From assembly GCA_009774375.1 (NCBI GenBank), contig VSNO01000003.1:1-64000 (forward strand): a DNA stretch of 64,000 nt, given 5' to 3'. A model generated the notes under the pieces. The model searched no databases. It had not been told where the DNA came from and saw nothing but the letters and a program-made list of their open reading frames with translations. The translations under genes were made by a program, and so were the position numbers. This DNA comes from Lachnospiraceae bacterium (GTDB taxonomy: Bacteria > Bacillota > Clostridia > Lachnospirales > Lachnospiraceae). This document shows positions 35,087-41,171 of this stretch, piece after piece. How positions within the stretch are numbered: the first letter of the stretch is position 1; each line of letters starts with the position of its first letter.

Positions 35087-36280
35087 ATGGAGAAACCAGC
35101 GATTGCCGGAGGGACTCCGGTCAGGGATACAAAACTGTATTATGGTCATCAGTATGTCGACAAGGCGGATGTGAAGGCTGTGGAGGAGGTGCTCACCAGC
35201 GACTATCTCACCTGCGGGCCGAAAGTTGCGGCGCTCGAAGAAAAGCTCTGTGAGATCACGGGGGCAAAATATGCGGTCGCTGTCAGCAACGGCACGGCGG
35301 CGCTCCATATAGCGGCGATGGCGGCAGGCGTGGGCGAGGGGGATGAGCTGATCACAACGCCGATCACCTTTGCGGCGTCCGCAAACTGTGCGCTCTACTG
35401 TGGGGGCAGGCCGGTCTTTGCGGATATCGATCCGGATACCTACAATATCGATCCGGCGAGTGTGCGGCAGAAGATCACAGACCGCACCAGGGCGGTCGTC
35501 GCTGTGGACTATACAGGGCAGGCCGCGAAGCTGGATGAGCTGCTTGGGATGTGTCATGAAAAAGGGATCGTGCTGATCGAGGACAGCGCGCATTCCATTG
35601 GAACAAAGTACAAAGGAAAGCCGGTTGGCAGTATTTCGGACATGACGACATTCAGCTTCCATCCCGTGAAGACCGTGACGGGAGGAGAGGGCGGTGCAGT
35701 CCTCACAAACCGCGGGGACCTGTACGAAAAGCTGCTGCTCTACCGCTCCCACGGCATTACCAAGGACGAGGCGTATTATGTGAATGAGAGCCACGGATCC
35801 TGGTATCATGAGCAGATCGACCTGGGATACAATTACAGGCTTACGGACATCCAGTGCGCACTGATCCTGAGCCAGATCGACAAGCTTGCACAGTTTGCCG
35901 GGCGGCGCAGGGAGATCGTAGAACGCTACGACAGGGCATTTTCACAGATACCGCAGCTCTTTGTGCAGCGGGAGATCCCGGAGTCTGACACGACGAGGCA
36001 TCTCTACATACTGCGGATCGTGCCGGAGATGCTGACGATCGACCGCAGGGGCTTTTTCGAGGCGATGGCGGCGGAGAATATCTGCTGCAATGTGCATTAT
36101 ATTCCGGTCTACTGGCATCCGTATTACCAGAAACTCGGCTATAAAAAGGGCATCTGTCCCAATGCGGAAAAGCTCTACAGTGAGATGATGAGTCTGCCGA
36201 TCTACTATACGCTGTCTGATCAGGATGTCGATGATGTGATCACGGCAGTGCGCAGGATCGTGGCTTATTATAAAAAGTAG
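35087..36280 (+). CDS. pseC: PseC, UDP-4-amino-sugar aminotransferase
   Basis: This PLP-dependent aminotransferase (DegT family, about 397 residues) converts the PseB product to UDP-4-amino-4,6-dideoxy-N-acetyl-beta-L-altrosamine. The characteristic N-terminus is KLYYGHQYVDKADVKAVEEV; PLP-lysine lies in FSFHPVKTVTGGEGG near residue 190, and the ACA-like segment IEDSAHSIG precedes it. ATG 35087 is favoured over ATG 35075, which lies right next to the GAAAGGAA site. A terminator-like hairpin follows the stop codon, so downstream genes may be expressed less than pseB-pseC. Confidence 0.94.
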   Translation: MEKPAIAGGTPVRDTKLYYGHQYVDKADVKAVEEVLTSDYLTCGPKVAALEEKLCEITGAKYAVAVSNGTAALHIAAMAAGVGEGDELITTPITFAASANCALYCGGRPVFADIDPDTYNIDPASVRQKITDRTRAVVAVDYTGQAAKLDELLGMCHEKGIVLIEDSAHSIGTKYKGKPVGSISDMTTFSFHPVKTVTGGEGGAVLTNRGDLYEKLLLYRSHGITKDEAYYVNESHGSWYHEQIDLGYNYRLTDIQCALILSQIDKLAQFAGRRREIVERYDRAFSQIPQLFVQREIPESDTTRHLYILRIVPEMLTIDRRGFFEAMAAENICCNVHYIPVYWHPYYQKLGYKKGICPNAEKLYSEMMSLPIYYTLSDQDVDDVITAVRRIVAYYKK

Positions 36281-36288
36281 TATGATAT

Positions 36289-36314
36289 AAGTCTGGTTGA
36301 AAGACCAGACTTTT
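36289..36314 (+). terminator. Terminator-like hairpin between pseC and pseF
   Basis: AAGTCTGGT (36289-36297), loop TGAAAG, ACCAGACTT (36304-36312), then TT. A 9-bp stem ending in a short T-run is consistent with partial termination inside the cassette. No promoter was found in the 36 bases that follow, so it would act as an attenuator. Confidence 0.6.
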
Positions 36315-36350
36315 CGCAATATATTTGTGGAGAAAGGGGAAAAGCGGATC

Positions 36351-37049
36351 ATGGGGAACAACATAGCGATCATAACGGCGAGGGGCGGCAGTAAGCGGAT
36401 CCCGCGCAAGAATATCAGACCGTTTCTGGGCAGGCCGATCCTGGAGTACAGTATTGAGGCGGCGCTGCAGGCGGGGCTGTTTCAGGAGGTCATGGTATCG
36501 ACAGACGATGAGGAGATCGCGCGGGTCGCAGAAAAGGCGGGCGCTAAGGTGCCCTTTTTCAGAAGTGCGGACACTGCCAATGATTTTGCCACGACGGCAG
36601 ACGTCGTGGAGGAGGTGCTTGCATCTTATGAGAGGATCGGCAGGGACTTCCATGCGGCGTGCTGCATCTATCCTACAGCGCCGTTTGTGACAGCTGATGC
36701 CATCAGGGAGGCCATGGGGCTTCTGGAGCAGGAGCAGGCAGACTGTGTGATTCCGGTGGTGAAGTTCTCCTTTCCGCCGCAGCGGGGCGTCGTGGTAAGC
36801 GGGGGAAGGCTGGCGCCGAAGTGGCCGGAAAACATGGCAAAGCGCTCGCAGGATCTGGAGCCGCTGTACCATGACTGCGGCCAGTTCTACTGCCTGGATG
36901 TCGGGCGCTTCAGGCAGCAGAAGGCGATCTGGATGGAGAACGCGGTTCCGTTCATACAGGATGAAAAGTATGTACAGGATATCGATACGCTGCAGGACTG
37001 GGAGATCGCAGAGATGAAATATCAGATGATGCGGGGGAGGACGATATGA
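36351..37049 (+). CDS. pseF: CMP-pseudaminic acid cytidylyltransferase PseF
   Basis: This CTP:nonulosonate cytidylyltransferase of 232 residues makes the activated CMP-pseudaminate. The N-terminal signature is AIITARGGSKRIPRKNIRPF, followed by DEEIARVAEKAGAKVPF and CCIYPTAPFVT. It is short, as PseF is, with no C-terminal hydrolase domain like those in some NeuA proteins. ATG 36351 has GGAGAAAGGGG upstream; a TTG at 36297 in the preceding hairpin is unlikely. It overlaps pseI by 4 bases. Confidence 0.92.
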   Translation: MGNNIAIITARGGSKRIPRKNIRPFLGRPILEYSIEAALQAGLFQEVMVSTDDEEIARVAEKAGAKVPFFRSADTANDFATTADVVEEVLASYERIGRDFHAACCIYPTAPFVTADAIREAMGLLEQEQADCVIPVVKFSFPPQRGVVVSGGRLAPKWPENMAKRSQDLEPLYHDCGQFYCLDVGRFRQQKAIWMENAVPFIQDEKYVQDIDTLQDWEIAEMKYQMMRGRTI

Positions 37050-38116
37050 GCAGTGTGATCAATATCAATGGGAGAATGGTCGGGGAGGGACACCCCGCCT
37101 ACATCATAGCGGAGATGTCCGCAAATCACGCAGGGAGCATCGACCGTGCGCTGGAGCTGGTCCATGTGGCGAAGGAGGCGGGGGCGGACTGTGTCAAGAT
37201 ACAGACCTACACGCCGGATACGATGACGATCGACTGCGGCAATGAATATTTTCAGATCGGGAAGGGGACCTGGGAGGGAGAGAACCTGTATTCTCTGTAC
37301 CAGAAGGCCTACACGCCGTGGGAGTGGCAGGAGCGTCTCCGCGATGAGGCGGCAGAGGCGGGGATCGATTTCCTGTCGACGCCGTTTGACAGTACCTCGG
37401 TCGATTTTCTGGAGAAACTCGGCGTGAGCTTTTACAAGATCGCCTCGTTTGAACTGGTGGATATCCCGCTGCTGGAATATATCGCCGCCAGAAACAAGCC
37501 GATCGTCATGTCGACCGGGATGGGGACGCTCGAGGAGATCACTGAGGCCGTCAGCGCGATCTACAGTACCGGGAACAGACAGCTCGCGCTGATGAAATGC
37601 TCGAGCGCGTACCCTGCGAAAAGGGAAGAGATGAACCTGGGCACGATCCGTGACCTGAGAGCGCGCTTTGACATCCCGGTGGGGCTCTCTGACCATTCGA
37701 TGGGGGCCTACAGTGCCGTGACAGCGGTTGCGATGGGCGCCAGCATCATTGAAAAGCATTTCTGTATCAGCCGTGCGATCGAGAACCCGGATTCGAGCTT
37801 CTCCATGGAGCCGGACGAGTTTCGCGATATGGTCGATCAGGTGCGCGAGGTCGAGCGTGCGATCGGGACGGTCACCTACGGCGTCTCACAGCAGGAGGAG
37901 AGCAATGCCTGCTTCCGACGGTCACTGTTTGTGGTGAAGGATATTGCCGCCGGCGAAAGACTGACGCCGGAAAACATCAGGAGCATCCGCCCTGCGTATG
38001 GATTAAAACCAAAGTACTATAAGGATGTGCTTGGCAGGACGGCAAAGTGTGACCTGAAGCGCGGCACGCCGCTCACGTTTGACGTGGTTGACGGGATGGA
38101 GGCGTTCGAGCCATGA
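37046..38116 (+). CDS. pseI: Pseudaminic acid synthase PseI
   Basis: This NeuB-family enzyme (356 residues) condenses 2,4-diacylamino-2,4,6-trideoxy-altrose with PEP to give pseudaminic acid. The TIM-barrel carries IAEMSANHAGS, KIQTYTPDTMT, then the Pse-type signature TWEGENLYSLYQKAYTPWEW, and KCSSAYPA and GLSDHSMG. The last 65 residues (RRSLFVVKDIAAGERLTPEN) are the SAF antifreeze-like domain that closes the site. The WEG...AYTPWEW box separates PseI from sialic and legionaminic acid synthases. It overlaps both neighbours by 4 bases. Confidence 0.94.
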   Translation: MSSVININGRMVGEGHPAYIIAEMSANHAGSIDRALELVHVAKEAGADCVKIQTYTPDTMTIDCGNEYFQIGKGTWEGENLYSLYQKAYTPWEWQERLRDEAAEAGIDFLSTPFDSTSVDFLEKLGVSFYKIASFELVDIPLLEYIAARNKPIVMSTGMGTLEEITEAVSAIYSTGNRQLALMKCSSAYPAKREEMNLGTIRDLRARFDIPVGLSDHSMGAYSAVTAVAMGASIIEKHFCISRAIENPDSSFSMEPDEFRDMVDQVREVERAIGTVTYGVSQQEESNACFRRSLFVVKDIAAGERLTPENIRSIRPAYGLKPKYYKDVLGRTAKCDLKRGTPLTFDVVDGMEAFEP

Positions 38117-38568
38117 GCCTGCAGCTGAGAAAGGCGTCTTTTGCCGACAGGGATCTGCTGTTTGGCTGGGCGAACGATGACACTGTCCGCGCCAATGCCT
38201 TTCACACAGAAAAGATCCCCTATGAAAAACATGTGGTATGGTTTGAGAAAGTGATGGCGGATGCGTCCGTGTACCAGTATATCCTGTGTGACGATGGATT
38301 GCCCGTGGGGCAGATCCGCCTGAACGTGGAGGGGGATGCGGCGCTGGTCGACTACAGCGTAGCGGCTGACCGGCGCGGAAAAGGTTACGGGAGCGAGATG
38401 CTCCGCATGCTGCTGTCACAGCTCTCAACAGAGAGAATACCACGTGTTACCCGGATCGTTGGACAGGTGAAGCATACAAATCGTGCGTCGGCCAGGGCTT
38501 TTGAGAACAATGGTTTTTTCAAAAGGGAATTTCCGGAGTATGCACAATACGAAAAAAATATATTATAG
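38113..38568 (+). CDS. pseH: GNAT N-acetyltransferase, PseH-like
   Basis: This GNAT fold protein (151 residues) has the start RKASFADRDLLFGWANDDTVR, the acetyl-CoA loop RRGKGYGSEML near residue 92 and ASARAFENNGFFKRE at the end. WxNDxxVRxNxF and HxxWFEK are shared with the GNAT domains often fused to or placed next to PseG. It would acetylate the 4-amino group (C-7 nitrogen in the final sugar). An alternative is N-acylation with another CoA. It overlaps pseI by 4 bases. Confidence 0.85.
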   Translation: MSLQLRKASFADRDLLFGWANDDTVRANAFHTEKIPYEKHVVWFEKVMADASVYQYILCDDGLPVGQIRLNVEGDAALVDYSVAADRRGKGYGSEMLRMLLSQLSTERIPRVTRIVGQVKHTNRASARAFENNGFFKREFPEYAQYEKNIL

Positions 38569-38581
38569 AGGGTGTTATTGA

Positions 38582-39304
38582 ATGAAGATCATCATTGCGA
38601 CGATCAAATCATGGAATATCGAGCGGGCAAAAGTGCTGCAAAAAAAATATGAAGGTGTGCATGAGATTGTTATTTATACGGCCAGGGAGGAGTTCACATC
38701 GGATAACGTATGTGATTTCCGGCCGGACTATATCTTTCTGCCGCACTGGTCCTACATCATGCCGCGTGAAATAACAGATCACTGGGAATGCGTGGTGTTT
38801 CATATGACAGACCTGCCCTATGGGCGCGGCGGAAGCCCGCTGCAGAATCTGATCGTGCGCGGTCACAGGGAGACGAAGATCTCGGCTATCAGAATGACGG
38901 AGAAGCTCGACGGCGGTCCGGTCTATATGAAGCATCCGTTATCTCTGGAGGGCAGCGCGCAGGAGATCTTTGTGCGCTGTTCGGATATCATCTTTCAGGA
39001 GATGATCCCACTGTTCCTGGATGCGGGAAAAGGAAAAATAACACCGGTGCCACAGGCGGGGGAGCCGGTGGTGTTCAGGCGCAGAAAGCCGGAGGAAGGG
39101 CGTATAACATCCGATATGAAAACGGACGAGATCTATGACTATATCAGAATGCTCGACGCGGAAGGCTATCCCAGGGCGTACATCGAGTTTGGCGGCTACC
39201 GGCTGGAGTTTGAGCAGGCAGGCTTTCTGCGCGATGATACCGGGAATGAGGAGCTCTCGGCGAGGGTTGTCTTTCGGCGTCTGCCGGATCAGCCAGAGTC
39301 CTAG
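38582..39304 (+). CDS. Formyltransferase-like (Fmt fold) sugar-modifying enzyme
   Basis: This is a 240-residue protein with the N-terminal folate-binding formyltransferase fold and a C-terminal domain of about 70 residues. The core reads VVFHMTDLPYGRGGSPLQNL near residues 75-94 and TEKLDGGPV near 113. In methionyl-tRNA formyltransferase the catalytic residues are Asn, His and Asp. Here His and Asp are in place, but the Asn position is Val. It therefore belongs to a side group of the family, probably an N-formyltransferase of an amino sugar. It lies between pseH and the deacetylase. Formylated pseudaminic acid (7-N-formyl in Pseudomonas aeruginosa 1244 pilin) is an established precedent. Confidence 0.75.
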   Translation: MKIIIATIKSWNIERAKVLQKKYEGVHEIVIYTAREEFTSDNVCDFRPDYIFLPHWSYIMPREITDHWECVVFHMTDLPYGRGGSPLQNLIVRGHRETKISAIRMTEKLDGGPVYMKHPLSLEGSAQEIFVRCSDIIFQEMIPLFLDAGKGKITPVPQAGEPVVFRRRKPEEGRITSDMKTDEIYDYIRMLDAEGYPRAYIEFGGYRLEFEQAGFLRDDTGNEELSARVVFRRLPDQPES

Positions 39305-39336
39305 AGCAGATAAATAGAGGAGGTATCAATAAAGAG

Positions 39337-40047
39337 ATGAAGACAGTTTTGGTGGTGGCGGCACACCCTGACGATGAGATTCTCGGCGTCGGGGGAACGG
39401 CAGCGCGGCATGCGGCGGAGGGGGATGCTGTCTATGCCCTGATCCTGGGGGAGGGACAGACTTCGCGCGGTGCGCACAGGGAAAATACAGGCAGGGAGAT
39501 CGTGGAAGAACTCCACAGAAACACGCTGGAGAGCGCCAGGGCGGTAGGATACCGGGAAGTGTTTTTTGCGGATTTTCCGGACAATCGTTTTGACGAGGCC
39601 GACCTGCTCGACATCGTCAAGGAAGTCGAGCGGAAAATACAGGAGCTGCGGCCGCAGGTTCTCTACACGCATTACAGCGGTGATCTGAATGTGGATCACC
39701 AGTATACGGCGCGCGCGGTGCTCACGGCGACGAGACCGATCGGTGACTACTGTGTGGAGGAGATCTACGCGTTTGAGACACTCTCCTCGACGGAGTGGAA
39801 TTTTGACTACAGCGCCCAGCCGGCCTTCTGCCCGAATGTGTTTGTGGATATCACAGGGTATTACCGGCGGAAGGAGCAGGCGATGAACTGCTATGTCTCG
39901 GAGCTGTGCGCGTTCCCGCATCCGAGGAGCCTGGACGGGATGGACGTGCTGTCGAGGACGCGCGGCATGGCGGCGGGCATGGAGCGCGCGGAGGCGTTCA
40001 TGCTGATACGCAGAACGATGAGGGACCATCAGGGAGCAGGGGATTGA
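39337..40047 (+). CDS. PIG-L/LmbE family zinc-dependent N-deacetylase
   Basis: This 236-residue cytosolic enzyme removes N-acyl groups from sugars or related small molecules. The zinc-binding AAHPDDE (His10, Asp13) and the distant His in NVDHQYT (near residue 120) are intact, and no signal peptide is present. GAGGAGGTATC precedes ATG 39337. Placed between the formyltransferase-like gene and pseG, it could free the N-acetyl from the UDP-altrosamine intermediate or from pseudaminate, making an amino group for formylation. Confidence 0.88.
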   Translation: MKTVLVVAAHPDDEILGVGGTAARHAAEGDAVYALILGEGQTSRGAHRENTGREIVEELHRNTLESARAVGYREVFFADFPDNRFDEADLLDIVKEVERKIQELRPQVLYTHYSGDLNVDHQYTARAVLTATRPIGDYCVEEIYAFETLSSTEWNFDYSAQPAFCPNVFVDITGYYRRKEQAMNCYVSELCAFPHPRSLDGMDVLSRTRGMAAGMERAEAFMLIRRTMRDHQGAGD

Positions 40048-40048
40048 G

Positions 40049-41161
40049 ATGATATATATTCGTGCAGACGGCAACACAGAGATCGGCATGGGACATGTGA
40101 TGCGCTGTCTCGCTGTCGCGGAGGCTGCGGCAGATCTGGACAGCGCGCATCCGCCGGTCTTTATCACGGCAGACGCGGGATGCCGGGCGATGATCGAGGA
40201 CAGGGGCTTTCGCGTGATCGTGCTGGAAACGGACTATAAGGACATGATGGGCGAGCTTCCCCGGATCAGGAAGGTGCTGCAGGCGGAACAGGACACTGGC
40301 GGTACAGTGCTGCTCGTGGACAGTTACCAGGCGGGTTGTGCGTATTATCGGGCACTCCGGGACTTTGTGCGCGTAGCGTGCTTTGAAGACATGGGGGAGG
40401 CCTATCCGGTAGATCTGCTGATCAATTACAATATCTACGCGCCGGGACTGGCAGAGAATTATGGAGGAGCGTGTCCGGGAAGCCGCACATCAGGGGAGCG
40501 TTATCCTGCAAAGGCGCTTCTGGGCGTCCGGTATATGCCGCTCAGGAAGGCTTTTCAGAAGCCTGCAGAATACGCGGTCCGGGATAAAGTGACGGATGTT
40601 ATGATAACGACTGGAGGAAGTGATCCGTATTTTGCCACAGCCGCTTTTGCGGAGGCGCTGCGCGGCGATGACGCGCTTGCCGGACTGGGGATCCGTCTCC
40701 ACCTGGTGAGCGGTCCCTTTAACCGGTTTGCGGACGAGCTGAAGCGCAGGTATCCGGCAGGCAGTGACGGCGGAATGTCCATACTGGTTCACGAGAATGT
40801 GAGAGATATGTGCAGTCTGCTTCTGCAGTGCGATGTGGTGATCTCGGCGACAGGGAGTACGATCTATGAGGTCAGCTCCCTCGGCGTGCCGATGATCGTG
40901 TTCTATTTTGCGGAGAACCAGAGGCAGGGCGCCCAGGCACTGGAGCGGCTCACGGATATCGTCAATGCGGGATGCTTTGCCGAGGATGGTGCGGCGGTGG
41001 CAGAGCGGGTGAGGGCAGCAGTGGACAGGTGTGCTGCCGACAGGTCGTACAGGGAGCTTCTGTGCCGGCAGGAGAGAGAGCTGATCGACGGAAAAGGGGC
41101 GCGCCGCGTCGCAGGGCATCTGTGGAAACTTGCAGAGGGATCGGCGGAGTGCCAGAAATGA
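40049..41161 (+). CDS. pseG: PseG, UDP-diacetamido-trideoxy-altropyranose hydrolase
   Basis: PseG removes UDP to give the free 2,4-diacylamino sugar used by PseI. The 370-residue GT-B-like protein has EIGMGHVMRCLAVAEAA (catalytic His16 in the usual position), VTDVMITTGGSDPYFAT near 185 and IYEVSSLGVPMIVFYFAENQ near 275. ATG 40049 directly follows the previous stop; AGCAGGGG is the ribosome site. The order B, C, F, I, H, (fmt-like), (PIG-L), G covers all six canonical steps. Confidence 0.93.
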   Translation: MIYIRADGNTEIGMGHVMRCLAVAEAAADLDSAHPPVFITADAGCRAMIEDRGFRVIVLETDYKDMMGELPRIRKVLQAEQDTGGTVLLVDSYQAGCAYYRALRDFVRVACFEDMGEAYPVDLLINYNIYAPGLAENYGGACPGSRTSGERYPAKALLGVRYMPLRKAFQKPAEYAVRDKVTDVMITTGGSDPYFATAAFAEALRGDDALAGLGIRLHLVSGPFNRFADELKRRYPAGSDGGMSILVHENVRDMCSLLLQCDVVISATGSTIYEVSSLGVPMIVFYFAENQRQGAQALERLTDIVNAGCFAEDGAAVAERVRAAVDRCAADRSYRELLCRQERELIDGKGARRVAGHLWKLAEGSAECQK

Positions 41162-41171
41162 GGGATGAACC

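Noticed and set aside
37046..38116. Sialic acid (NeuB) or legionaminic acid synthase
   Set aside because: The WEG...AYTPWEW box and the neighbouring PseB, PseC and PseG-type genes fit pseudaminic acid better; no NeuC or GDP-sugar legionaminate genes are present.
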